Below are positions 1 to 8,557 of a stretch of 64,000 nucleotides of DNA, in pieces. A program made the position numbers and the translations under genes. The DNA comes from Cryobacterium sp. BB307. GTDB taxonomy: Bacteria; Actinomycetota; Actinomycetes; Actinomycetales; Microbacteriaceae. Below the pieces are notes generated by a model. It ran no database searches. It saw nothing but the letters and a program-made list of their open reading frames with translations, and was not told where the DNA came from. Within the stretch, counting starts at the first letter, position 1; each line of letters begins with the position of its first letter. The stretch lies in assembly GCF_012274275.1 (NCBI RefSeq), contig NZ_JAANZA010000001.1:186001-250000 (forward strand), read 5' to 3'.

Positions 1-1499
1 TCGGGCCGGTTGCCCGCCTCGCCGTTGATGGTGAACGGGGTCGTCACGCCTTCGTACATGACGTGCGCGACCAGGCCGTCGACCGCGTGGGGGAGGGTGT
101 GGCAGTGGTCGCTCCAGATACCCGGGTTGTCGGCCACGAACGCGATGTCGTAAGACTCACCCGGGTGCACATCGAGCGAGTCGACCCACCACGGGCTGCC
201 GGATGCCGCCACCCCGTCCCGCGCCAGCACCACGACGTGATGACCGTGCAGGTGCATGGGATGCACATCACCCGAATCGTTGCGCAGGTGCATCCGGACG
301 ACGTCCCCCTCCCGCACATGGAACATCGGCACATCCGGGAACATCCGCCCATTGATCGTCCAGAAATTCCCGGGCCGGCCATCGATGACACCGAAGCGAC
401 GCGCGATCACGTAGTCGAATGATCGGTCCGGCGCGGTCGGGTCGAAAGCCAGCGGCTCGGCCGAGCCGTAGGAGAGCAGGTCGAGGGTGTCCTGCGGCTG
501 AGTCGCGGGCGGGGCGGATGCCTCCGGATGCGACGAGTCGGCGATGATCACACCGCGCGCGCCACCGACCTGCAGCCGCACGGCGCCGCCATCGCTGGGC
601 ACCCGCACCGCGACATCCGCTCGCCCGCCAGCCGGGATCAGCAACCGCTGCCCGTTGACGTCGGTCGACGCGTTCACGTCGTGGCCATCGATCGCGACGA
701 CGCGGAACGGCGCCGCCGACCACACCGCGGCCGTGCCCTGGTCGGTGTTGATCACGCGCACCCGCACGGTTTCGCCCGCCGCAGCCTCGACGCGTTCATC
801 TGCGGCGCGGCCGTTCAGCGTGTGCTCGCCGCCGTAGACGTGCAGCAGCGCTGTCACGTCGACGTCGACGTCGGTCGCAGGTTCAGGCGCAGACGTCCCG
901 GCCGGGTCGATGACGATCGCCCCGAGCAGTCCGCCCAGCACCTGCTCGTGCGACACCTGATGCGAGTGGTACCAGTAGGTGCCGGCATCCGTCGCCACGA
1001 ACCGGTAGACGTGACGCCCGCCGACCGGCACGGCGTCCTGGGTGATGCCGGCCACACCGTCGGCCGCGTTCGGCACGTCGATGCCGTGCCAGTGCAGCGT
1101 CGCGCCATCCGTCACCGACTCGTTGACGAGCTCGACCTCGACGAGGTCGCCCTGCGTCGCGCGGATCTCCGGGCCGGGCGATGTGCCATTCACCGTGAAC
1201 CCGTCGACGCGGCGGCCGCCAGGCACGTCGATCGGCTCCTGCCGCACGACAAACCTCACGTGCACGTCGGCGGGCCGGTCGGGGTCGGCCGTCAGCGAGG
1301 TCACGCTCACGCCAGCCCCAGCGGCCGAAGCAGAGGCATCATGCCCGGCATGGGCGGCGTGCTCGCCGCCGGCCCCCATGTCCATCACCGAGTACTCGCC
1401 GAGCAGGGTGCCGCTCCACGCGAGCGCGCCGGCGCCCAGCCCGATGGTCATCGCGCTGCCGACGGCGGCGTACCGCAGGATGTCACGACGTGACGGCAT
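1..1499 (-). CDS. multicopper oxidase, 3' end cut by window edge
   Basis: This is a secreted copper oxidase that would oxidise a substrate at a type 1 copper and reduce oxygen to water at a trinuclear centre. The ATG at 1499 opens a protein beginning MPSRRDILRYAAVG, a twin-arginine-like signal. A His- and Met-rich stretch follows (about residues 40-55). All four copper motifs are visible: HWHG near residue 135, YWYHSH near 177, HPMHLHGH near 415 and HCHTLPH near 464. The last motif means only the extreme C-terminus is missing. The start lies inside the preceding gene on the same strand, so the two are probably translationally coupled. Substrate (copper, phenols, nitrite) cannot be told from sequence. 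Confidence 0.88.
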   Translation of the reverse strand, partial: MPSRRDILRYAAVGSAMTIGLGAGALAWSGTLLGEYSVMDMGAGGEHAAHAGHDASASAAGAGVSVTSLTADPDRPADVHVRFVVRQEPIDVPGGRRVDGFTVNGTSPGPEIRATQGDLVEVELVNESVTDGATLHWHGIDVPNAADGVAGITQDAVPVGGRHVYRFVATDAGTYWYHSHQVSHEQVLGGLLGAIVIDPAGTSAPEPATDVDVDVTALLHVYGGEHTLNGRAADERVEAAAGETVRVRVINTDQGTAAVWSAAPFRVVAIDGHDVNASTDVNGQRLLIPAGGRADVAVRVPSDGGAVRLQVGGARGVIIADSSHPEASAPPATQPQDTLDLLSYGSAEPLAFDPTAPDRSFDYVIARRFGVIDGRPGNFWTINGRMFPDVPMFHVREGDVVRMHLRNDSGDVHPMHLHGHHVVVLARDGVAASGSPWWVDSLDVHPGESYDIAFVADNPGIWSDHCHTLPHAVDGLVAHVMYEGVTTPFTINGEAGNRP

Positions 1500-1962
1500 C
1501 GGATGTCGCCTGCTTCCGGTCCAGCATCGCGGCCGACCGAGACGACCGCCGCACCCGCACCGCAGCGGTGACCGCTGCGGCCACGATGGCCAGCGCGTTC
1601 GCGCCATGAATCAGCCCCAGATACGGGGAACCGACAATTGCGAACCCGAGTGTGGCTTGCAGCCCGACCAACGCCAGGACGATCGCCGCCCACAGCTTCG
1701 CTCCCCTGACGCGCACGAAGAACGAGACCACGAGGAGCACGACCGCCAGCAGCGGGATCAGTCCCCCGCCGACAAGTGCGTGCAGCACGAAGCCGAGCTC
1801 GCCGACGCCACCCGCCTGACGGCTTTCGAGCAGCGCCTTGTCGACGACACCGCCATTCGCCACGCTGTTGAGCAGCCCGCCAAACGCGAACGCGATGGCG
1901 GCGGCCTGCACGACAACGCCGCCCGCGATGCTCCAAGCCAGACCTGCGTAGACCTTGTACAT
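1483..1962 (-). CDS. four-helix membrane protein, DUF6220-like
   Basis: A 159-residue integral membrane protein beginning MYKVYAGLAWSIAG, with about four hydrophobic segments (residues 8-28, 55-80, 85-105, 110-130) and a basic C-terminal tail. The pattern resembles the DUF6220 family, whose function is unknown. Its last 17 bases overlap the start of the multicopper oxidase, which suggests one mRNA and a possible membrane partner for the oxidase. The family call is from memory and moderate in confidence; the membrane topology is clear. Confidence 0.7.
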   Translation of the reverse strand: MYKVYAGLAWSIAGGVVVQAAAIAFAFGGLLNSVANGGVVDKALLESRQAGGVGELGFVLHALVGGGLIPLLAVVLLVVSFFVRVRGAKLWAAIVLALVGLQATLGFAIVGSPYLGLIHGANALAIVAAAVTAAVRVRRSSRSAAMLDRKQATSDAVTS

Positions 1963-2159
1963 GATGTGACTCCCTGTCCTGCGGGTGCTATCCCAAGCAT
2001 CCGCTCGCCAACGAGACTCACGGATGCGCGAGTCGCGGAGAACGCGGGAGACCGGATGCTGCCTGGCGGATCCCCGCACGGCCGATGGAGGCCAGCCGCC
2101 ATGCGGCTACTGCGGATGCCCCTCTCCCGCGAACGGCCCGACAGGAGGACGATTGAACT

Positions 2160-4229
2160 GTGAACCGCAGGTGGGTGTGCCTGGCGACGCTCGGCCCGAT
2201 CGGGGTCGCGGCATTGGTCTACATCGTCGTCGTCCGCGGGTTCATCGAGGCCGACGCCGACCATGGCCTCGCGTGGCCGATGCTCGGGGTGCTGCCGCTG
2301 TTCGTGTTCGGGATGTGGCTGCTCACCGTGTCGTCGTCGCGCACCGCCCTGTTCATCGCGCTGGCCGCAACCGCGATGCTCGTCGGCTCTGCGTACGAAA
2401 CGTTCATGCAGCGGAACCTGGAACTCATGACCGAGCCGTGGTTCCCGCTCTTCAACCTGATCGGGCTGACGGCGGATGCGACGGCCACCGCCGCCTTCCT
2501 CGTCGTGTTCGCGACATTCCCCGACGGTCGGCTGGAGTCCCGCTGGCAGCGCATCGCCGTCGCCTTCCTCTGGACGCCTCTGCTCGTGGGGCCGCTGACC
2601 CTCCTCACCACGCCGCACGTGGTGATGTCGCAGTACATCGGCATCAGCGGCGACGCCATCCCGAACCCGTACGCCGTGCCGTGGCTCGAATGGGCGGCGC
2701 CCGCCGTGCAGTTCCTCATCGCCCAACCGTGGCCTGCCGTCATCCTGGGCCTCGTACTGCTCGCATCCCGAGCGCTCTTCGGCGATCCGGAGGTGCGGGC
2801 ACGGACTCGGGTGATGGCGATCACCGTGGGCGCGAGCGTCCTGGCGTTCGGGCTGTGGACCTTCGTCCCGGGCTTCTGGGGCATCGAGGTGCTCGTCTAC
2901 GCAGCGCTGATCGCGATGCCGATCGCCGCGATCCATGGCATCTTCCGCTACGGCGCGTTCGACATCGCCCCCGGCGATCGCGGGCGGAACGTCGCGCGGT
3001 CATCGAACCTGCTCATCACGGTGATCTACGCCATCGCCGTCGCCATGCCGGCGATCCTCCTCGCAGGCCGGCTCCGAGTCGTGCCCGCGATTCTCATCAC
3101 CACGCTCCTCGCTGTCTGCCTCCTCCCGGTGCGCACCTGGATGCAGCGGGCGATCCACCGCGCGGTCTTCGGCGACCGCGACCGCCAACTCACCATGCTC
3201 AGTGAGCTCGGCACGGAGTTGGAGCGGGCCGGCGAGCCCCGCGAGCTGCTCACCAGGCTTGCCGAGGCGGTGCGCGACGGGCTCGGCGCGTCGTGGGTGC
3301 AGATCCGGCTGGCGACCACGGACGGGGCGCTCGCGGCGTCGCCCGTCGGAGTCGCCGGCTCCGCGGCCAGTGACCCGACGCTGTCGACCGATCTCGTGCG
3401 CGGCGACGAGACGCTCGGGCGCATCGAGGTCGGACCGCGGTACCGCGGCGAGTACAGCGACGCCGAGCGGATGCTGTTGCACACCGTCGCGGGGCAGGCG
3501 GCAGCATCCGTGGCCAACGTGCGCCTGACCGCGCAGCTCGCCGAGCAACTGGGCGAACTGACCGCCTCGCGCGAACGACTCGTGGCCGCGCAGGACGACG
3601 AGCGCCGCCGCCTCGAGCGCGACCTGCACGACGGGATCCAGCAGAACGTGGTGGCGCAGATCGCTGCGCTGCGCCTCGCGCGCAACCGTCTCGAGCGGGG
3701 TGAGCTGACGTCCGCCGAGCTGGCCGCGCTGCAGGACCAGACCCGCGAGACGCTCACCGACCTGCGCGAGCTCGCCCAGGGCATCCACCCGCCGGTGCTG
3801 ACCGACAATGGCCTGGTGGCGGCGGTCGAGTCGGGGGCCGCGCGGTATCCGATCCCGCTGGCCGTATCCGCGGATGCCGCGGTGCGCGCCGAGCGGTACC
3901 CGGACGATGTCGAGACCACGGCGTACTACGTGGTGCGCGAGGCGCTGGCCAACACCGCCAAGCACGCGAACGCGTCGCACGCGTCGGTCGGGCTGGCCCG
4001 GTCGAACGGGCACCTGCGGATCTCGATCACCGACGACGGATGCGGCATCGGGCAGGCGTCGCCGATGTCGGCCACGACCGGCGGACTGGCGAACATCCGA
4101 GACCGGGTGGCGGCGCTGCGCGGCACGGTCAGCGTGTCGGCGGCCGAACCGTCCGGCACGACGGTGCTCGTCGACCTGCCTGTTGATCGTGATGGGGTCG
4201 CCGAGCGTGAGGCGGATCATCGTGGATGA
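2160..4229 (+). CDS. sensor histidine kinase, NarL/HisKA_3 type
   Basis: A 689-residue membrane histidine kinase. It starts at GTG 2160 behind AGGAGGA at 2143-2149. The first 330 residues hold about eight to nine membrane segments, followed by a GAF-like domain (about 345-460). The HisKA_3 dimerisation helix carries the phospho-acceptor His490 in ERDLHDGIQQ. The ATPase domain shows Asn598 (REALANTAKHAN), ITDDGCGI and a GLANIRDR G-box. The next gene, its response regulator, begins inside its last codons. The signal is unknown. It is divergent from the multicopper oxidase operon, so a role in redox or copper stress is possible but not shown. Confidence 0.93.
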   Translation: MNRRWVCLATLGPIGVAALVYIVVVRGFIEADADHGLAWPMLGVLPLFVFGMWLLTVSSSRTALFIALAATAMLVGSAYETFMQRNLELMTEPWFPLFNLIGLTADATATAAFLVVFATFPDGRLESRWQRIAVAFLWTPLLVGPLTLLTTPHVVMSQYIGISGDAIPNPYAVPWLEWAAPAVQFLIAQPWPAVILGLVLLASRALFGDPEVRARTRVMAITVGASVLAFGLWTFVPGFWGIEVLVYAALIAMPIAAIHGIFRYGAFDIAPGDRGRNVARSSNLLITVIYAIAVAMPAILLAGRLRVVPAILITTLLAVCLLPVRTWMQRAIHRAVFGDRDRQLTMLSELGTELERAGEPRELLTRLAEAVRDGLGASWVQIRLATTDGALAASPVGVAGSAASDPTLSTDLVRGDETLGRIEVGPRYRGEYSDAERMLLHTVAGQAAASVANVRLTAQLAEQLGELTASRERLVAAQDDERRRLERDLHDGIQQNVVAQIAALRLARNRLERGELTSAELAALQDQTRETLTDLRELAQGIHPPVLTDNGLVAAVESGAARYPIPLAVSADAAVRAERYPDDVETTAYYVVREALANTAKHANASHASVGLARSNGHLRISITDDGCGIGQASPMSATTGGLANIRDRVAALRGTVSVSAAEPSGTTVLVDLPVDRDGVAEREADHRG

Positions 4230-4899
4230 CTCGGGCCCGCTGCGGGTCGTGATCGCCGAGGACAACTACCTCGTGCGCGAGGGGCTGCGCCGCCTGCTCG
4301 AGGACTCGGGCGAGATCGAAGTTGTCGCCTCCACCGCGAACGCGACGGAGCTGCTCGACGCGGTGCGGCGACTCTCCCCCGACGCGGTGCTCACCGACAT
4401 CCGGATGCCGCCGAGCCACCACATGGAGGGGATCGAGGCGGCCCACGCGATTCGTGCCTCGTCGCCGTCGACAGGTGTGGTGGTGCTGTCGCAGCACGCG
4501 GACGAGAGCTACGCGCTCGCGCTCTTCGATGATGGGTCGGCTGGGCTGGGCTATCTGCTGAAGGACCGCATCGGCGACCTCGAGGACCTGGTGCACGCGC
4601 TGCGCGAGGTGCGTGCCGGCGGTTCGGTGATCGACCCGCAGATCGTCGACGCCCTGGTGCGTAGGCGCGGCGCTGAGGAGTCGAGCCCGTTGGCTGCGCT
4701 GTCGCCGCGCGAGCTCGAGGTGCTGCACGAGATGGCGCAGGGCAAGACGAATGCGGGGATCGAGCAGTCGCTGTTCCTCTCGACATCCACCGTGGAGAAG
4801 CACGTCAATGCGATCTTCACCAAGCTGCGGCTGCCCGAGAGCGGTGTGCACCGGCGGGTGGCGGCAGTGCTCGCGTTCCTGCAGAACGACGGCGGCTAG
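4192..4899 (+). CDS. LuxR/NarL-family response regulator
   Basis: Partner regulator of the upstream kinase. The receiver domain (VVIAEDNYLVREGL; LTDIRMPP with phospho-acceptor Asp69 counted from the ATG; LLKDR lysine) is followed by a GerE/LuxR helix-turn-helix (SPRELEVLHEMAQGKTN and STVEKHVNAIFTKL). In-frame starts are ATG 4192, GTG 4207 and GTG 4222. The last has the best upstream purine run (GAGG at 4209-4212) and gives an N-terminus typical of the family, so 4222 may be the true start. All of them overlap the kinase gene, implying coupled translation. Confidence 0.93.
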   Translation: MGSPSVRRIIVDDSGPLRVVIAEDNYLVREGLRRLLEDSGEIEVVASTANATELLDAVRRLSPDAVLTDIRMPPSHHMEGIEAAHAIRASSPSTGVVVLSQHADESYALALFDDGSAGLGYLLKDRIGDLEDLVHALREVRAGGSVIDPQIVDALVRRRGAEESSPLAALSPRELEVLHEMAQGKTNAGIEQSLFLSTSTVEKHVNAIFTKLRLPESGVHRRVAAVLAFLQNDGG

Positions 4900-4934
4900 C
4901 TGACAGCCCCCAGGCGGGCGCCCTCCGTCGCATC

Positions 4935-4990
4935 GAGTCGGGACTTGTTGCCCTTATGACTGGCTTGATAACGGCAACAAGTCCCGACTC
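4935..4990. terminator. perfect 18-bp inverted repeat, likely U-less terminator
   Basis: Bases 4935-4952 (GAGTCGGGACTTGTTGCC) and 4973-4990 are exact reverse complements separated by a 20-base loop. It lies 36 bases after the response-regulator stop and upstream of the next promoter. There is no T-run, so it is either a U-less actinobacterial terminator or an mRNA 3'-end stabiliser. Confidence 0.6.
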
Positions 4991-5036
4991 AAGGGTTGGC
5001 TCGCGACGGCCATTTTCGGCTCACTTTCACGCGGGG

Positions 5037-5063
5037 TGTCACACTTTCCGCGCGCGCGGTGTC
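5037..5063 (+). promoter_or_regulatory. candidate ECF41 sigma-factor promoter
   Basis: TGTCACA at 5037-5043 is followed after 16 bases by TGTC at 5060-5063. The established ECF41 consensus is a TGTCACA -35 with a CGTC -10, upstream of carboxymuconolactone decarboxylase, oxidoreductase or epimerase genes. Here it lies 37 bases before such a gene, which is followed by an ECF41 sigma factor. Confidence 0.6.
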
Positions 5064-5099
5064 TACCCCGGTGAGACCACTCAGAAAGAGGAGACCACC

Positions 5100-5651
5100 A
5101 TGGCCCGCATTCCGCTCGATCACCCACGCACGCTGAAGGTCCGCTTCATGGAGGCGTACAGCAAGCGCAAGTACGGCGGGGTGCTCGACCCCGGCCTGGT
5201 CGCGTACCACAACCCGAAAGTGCTGAGCACGATGATCCGGCACGAGTCGAGCGTCGCCAAGTGGGATGCGCTGGACCCGACACTGAAGGCCCTGGCGACG
5301 ATGGCCAGCGCCTCCGAGATCGGCTGCAGCTGGTGCATGGACTTCGGCTTCTGGGAAGCGAACAACCAGGGCGTCGACCAGGCCAAGCTCCGGGCGGTGC
5401 CGAACCGGCAGGCCAGTGACGTGTACACGCCCCTGGAGCGTCGAGTGATGGAATACTCGGTCGCGATGACTCAGACCCCGCCGACAGTGACCGACGAGAT
5501 GGTCGACGCCCTGCGCTCCGACCTGTCAGACCCCGAGCTCGTCGAGCTCACGGCAATCATCGCCCTGGAGAACCAGCGCTCGCGCACCAACGCGGCCATG
5601 GGGCTGACCAGCCAGGGATTCAAGGACCAGTGCGAGTTGAGGCCGATGTGA
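5100..5651 (+). CDS. carboxymuconolactone decarboxylase / AhpD-like protein
   Basis: A 183-residue member of the carboxymuconolactone decarboxylase-like fold, which includes AhpD-type peroxidase partners. The redox pair Cys76-Ser-Trp-Cys79 (EIGCSWCMDFG) is present, followed by a helical segment ending in ENQRSRTNAAMG. The ATG at 5100 follows AGAAAGAGGAG. Its TGA overlaps the GTG of the sigma-factor gene in a GTGA junction. In the known ECF41 arrangement a gene of this type is the sigma factor's main target, and the promoter motif at 5037 supports this. The physiological substrate is unknown; the CxxC suggests thiol-dependent peroxide or alkyl-hydroperoxide chemistry. Confidence 0.9.
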   Translation: MARIPLDHPRTLKVRFMEAYSKRKYGGVLDPGLVAYHNPKVLSTMIRHESSVAKWDALDPTLKALATMASASEIGCSWCMDFGFWEANNQGVDQAKLRAVPNRQASDVYTPLERRVMEYSVAMTQTPPTVTDEMVDALRSDLSDPELVELTAIIALENQRSRTNAAMGLTSQGFKDQCELRPM

Positions 5652-6535
5652 CCGAGAACGCCACCGTCTTCGCCGAGCACCGCCCGGCCATGATCGGCGC
5701 CGCGTACCGCGTGCTCGGCAAGATGGCCGACGCCGAGGACGCCGTCCAGGAAACCTGGCTGCGATTCGCCGACGTCGATCTTGCCCGGGTGGAACACCCG
5801 CGCGCGTACCTGCTGCAGGCGGTGACCCGCCAATCGCTCAACGCCGTGCGGCACCAGCTGCGCCAGCGGGAGAGTTACATCGGACCCTGGCTGCCGGAGC
5901 CGATCGCCGACGTGACCGAGGCGGGGGCGGATGCCGCGGCCGAACTCTCCGACTCGGTGTCGCTCGCGATGCTGGTGGTGCTGGAGTCCCTGTCTCCGAC
6001 CGAACGGGCAACGTTCGTCCTGCACGACGTGTTCGGGCTCGGCTTCGACGAGATCGCCGACACTCTGGGCAAGACACCCGCCGCCGTCCGGCAGGTGGCC
6101 AGCCGGGCACGGGGACGCGTGCGCGAGCGCGCGCCGCGGCATCCGGTCGACAAGCGCACCCATCGGGAGGTCACCGAACGGTTCCTCGCCGCCGCGGTGG
6201 GCGGATCGCTCGAGGACCTCGTCTCTATGCTCGCGCCGGACGTGGTCATGTACACCGACGGCGGCGGCTTCAAGAAGGCGGCCCTGCAGCCGATCCGCAC
6301 CCCCGAGAAGGTGCTGCGGTTCGTGTTGGGCGTGCTGAGCAAACCGGATGCCCCGATCCGGCTCCAGCTCGCCGAACTGAACGGCGAAGCGGCGATCCTC
6401 GGTCTCGACGCGACCGGCGTCGACAGCGCGATCTCGTTCGTGCTCGACGGCGACAAGGTCACCGAGATCTACGTGGTGCGCAACCCCGAGAAACTAGGAC
6501 GAGTGAGCGCTGCTTCGGCCGACTCAATGGATTGA
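5648..6535 (+). CDS. ECF41-family sigma factor (SigJ-like) with SnoaL-like C-terminus
   Basis: A 295-residue extracytoplasmic-function sigma factor. Sigma-70 region 2 (EDAVQETWLRFADVD) and region 4 (PTERATFVLHDVFGLGFDEIA) are followed by a SnoaL/NTF2-like domain of about 115 residues. Three ECF41 hallmarks are visible: WLPEP at residue 81 in the linker, DGGGFK near 204 and NPEKL near 279. In this family the C-terminal extension replaces an anti-sigma factor. The chosen GTG 5648 has TTGAGG five bases upstream and overlaps the previous stop; GTG 5630 is the alternative. Confidence 0.92.
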   Translation: MTENATVFAEHRPAMIGAAYRVLGKMADAEDAVQETWLRFADVDLARVEHPRAYLLQAVTRQSLNAVRHQLRQRESYIGPWLPEPIADVTEAGADAAAELSDSVSLAMLVVLESLSPTERATFVLHDVFGLGFDEIADTLGKTPAAVRQVASRARGRVRERAPRHPVDKRTHREVTERFLAAAVGGSLEDLVSMLAPDVVMYTDGGGFKKAALQPIRTPEKVLRFVLGVLSKPDAPIRLQLAELNGEAAILGLDATGVDSAISFVLDGDKVTEIYVVRNPEKLGRVSAASADSMD

Positions 6536-6558
6536 GGTGAAGCGGTAGCGTCAGTTCC

Positions 6559-8340
6559 GTGACGTACACCCCGCCGAGCGCCTTCACCACCCGCCCCACC
6601 CTGACCGGCTCATTCGGGATGGCGGCGTCCACGCACTGGATCGCCACCGCATCCGCCCAGGCCGTGCTCGAGCGCGGCGGCAACGCGTTCGACGCCGCCG
6701 TCGCCTGCGGCTTCGTGCTGCACGTCGTCGAACCGCACCTGAACGGACCCGGCGGCGACCTCGTCGGCATCTTCGCCACCGCCGAGCAGCCCGGCATCCC
6801 GGCTGTGCTGATGGGGCAGGGACCGGCACCGGCCGGCGCGACCATCGAGCACTACCGCGCGGAGGGGCTGGACTTGGTGCCCGGATCCGGCGCCCTCGCC
6901 GCCGCCATCCCCGGCGCGGTCGACGCCTGGCTGCTGCTGCTGCGCGACCACGGCACCTGGGAGCTCGCCGACGTGCTCGCCTTCGCCATCGGCTACGCGC
7001 GGGACGGGCATCCGCTGCTCGAACGGGTGTCAGCCACCATCGGTCGGGTGGCCGAGCTGTTCACCGAGCATTGGCCGAGCTCGGCAGAGCAGTGGATGTC
7101 GGATGGCGCTGTCCCGGCGCCCGGCGCGCTTGTCCGCAACGAGGCGCTCGCCCGCACCTACGAGCGGCTCGCTTCCAGCGCCGGCGACACCCGGGAGGCC
7201 CGCATCGACGCCGCCCGCGACCAGTGGCGGGAGGGCTTCGTCGCAGAGGCCATCGACGCGTTCGTGCGCACGCCGCACCGGCACTCCACCGGCGGGGACC
7301 ATGCCGGGGTGATTCGCGCATCCGACCTCGCCGGCTGGCAGGCCGGATATGAGCCCGCGGTGACGCTGGACTTCCGCGGGCACACCATCGCCAAGGCCGG
7401 GCCGTGGTCGCAGGGGCCGGCGCTGCTGCAGTCGCTGGCGATCCTCGACGGGTTCGGCGACGAGCGGCTGGACCCGTCCACCGGGCTCGGCGCGCACACC
7501 CTCCTCGAGGCGCAGAAGCTAGCCCTCGCCGACCGGGAGGCCTACTACGGCGACACCGGCGACGTGCCGCTCGAGCGGCTGCTGTCGGCGGAGTACGCGG
7601 CCGAGCGGCGGGCGCTGATCACGGATGCCGCGTCGCACGAGCTGCGGCCGGGTCGGGTGGCGGGGCGTTCGCCGTTCGTCCCCGAGTTGCGCACGGCCGG
7701 CGCATCCGCTGCCGGGGCGGGCGAGCCAACGGTGTCCCGCACCGGGGAGACCAAGGGCGACACCTGCCACATCGATGTGGTCGACCGGTGGGGGAACATT
7801 GTGGCGGTGACGCCGTCCGGCGGCTGGTTGCAGTCGAACCCGACCATCCCGGAGCTTGGCTTCTGCCTCGGCTCGCGGCTGCAGATGACCTGGCTGACCC
7901 CGGATGCGCCGTCGTCGCTGGTGCCCGGGCGGCGGCCGCGGACCACGCTCACGCCGACGCTGATCCTGCGCGGCGGGCGTGCGGTCGGCGCGCTGGGCTC
8001 GCCCGGTGGCGACCAGCAGGACCAGTGGCAGTTGCCGTACCTGCTGCGCACCATCGTCGGCGGGTACGAGCCGCAGCAGGCGATCGATGCGGCGACGCTG
8101 CACACGACGTCGTTCCCGGATTCGTTCTGGCCGCGCACGTGGGTGCCCGGCGGCGCGGTGGTGGAGGACCGGCTGGGCGATGCGGTGATCGGTGAGCTCG
8201 AGGCGCGCGGGCACGTGGTGACGCGGGCGGGCGACTGGACGCTGGGCCGGTTGTCGACGGCCGGGCTGGATCCGGAGACCGGGCTGCTCTACGCGGCGGC
8301 GAACCCGCGCGGGAATCAGGGGTACGCGGCGGGGCGGTGA
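6559..8340 (+). CDS. gamma-glutamyltransferase family protein (Ntn hydrolase)
   Basis: A 593-residue gamma-glutamyltransferase homologue. These enzymes cleave themselves before a Thr that becomes the nucleophile. Here that is Thr402 in GDTCHIDVVDRWGN, followed by the usual glycine-rich stretch (VTPSGGW) and a GSPGGDQQ segment near 480. No signal peptide is visible, so it is probably cytosolic, unlike classical secreted enzymes; amide hydrolysis or acylase activity is an alternative to glutathione turnover. No ribosome-binding site precedes the GTG. TAGCGT at 6546-6551, seven bases upstream, suggests a leaderless transcript. Confidence 0.85.
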   Translation: MTYTPPSAFTTRPTLTGSFGMAASTHWIATASAQAVLERGGNAFDAAVACGFVLHVVEPHLNGPGGDLVGIFATAEQPGIPAVLMGQGPAPAGATIEHYRAEGLDLVPGSGALAAAIPGAVDAWLLLLRDHGTWELADVLAFAIGYARDGHPLLERVSATIGRVAELFTEHWPSSAEQWMSDGAVPAPGALVRNEALARTYERLASSAGDTREARIDAARDQWREGFVAEAIDAFVRTPHRHSTGGDHAGVIRASDLAGWQAGYEPAVTLDFRGHTIAKAGPWSQGPALLQSLAILDGFGDERLDPSTGLGAHTLLEAQKLALADREAYYGDTGDVPLERLLSAEYAAERRALITDAASHELRPGRVAGRSPFVPELRTAGASAAGAGEPTVSRTGETKGDTCHIDVVDRWGNIVAVTPSGGWLQSNPTIPELGFCLGSRLQMTWLTPDAPSSLVPGRRPRTTLTPTLILRGGRAVGALGSPGGDQQDQWQLPYLLRTIVGGYEPQQAIDAATLHTTSFPDSFWPRTWVPGGAVVEDRLGDAVIGELEARGHVVTRAGDWTLGRLSTAGLDPETGLLYAAANPRGNQGYAAGR

Positions 8341-8350
8341 GTTCTCGCCA

Positions 8351-8412
8351 TTCGGTGATCGAGCTTGTCGAGGCCCTTGGCTTCTGGCGGGTCTCGACCA
8401 GCTCGACCACCG
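8351..8412. repeat. family A palindromic repeat
   Basis: GATCGAGCTTGTCGAG and GTCTCGACCAGCTCGACCACC form inverted arms. This is one of several copies of the same short element in intergenic sequence across the window. The rest of 8341-8557 shows no other gene. Confidence 0.75.
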
Positions 8413-8557
8413 AGAGCCGCTCGACCGACGCGTCCTCCACAAGTGGGGCTAGCCGCTTCGGCCCGCTTTCTGGGAGGGTTGCTCGATTGTCGTGAAGGAC
8501 TGAGGAGGCATCCGCAGTGACTGCGCCAACCCGAGACGCAAACTTTCTGGCGGCAAC

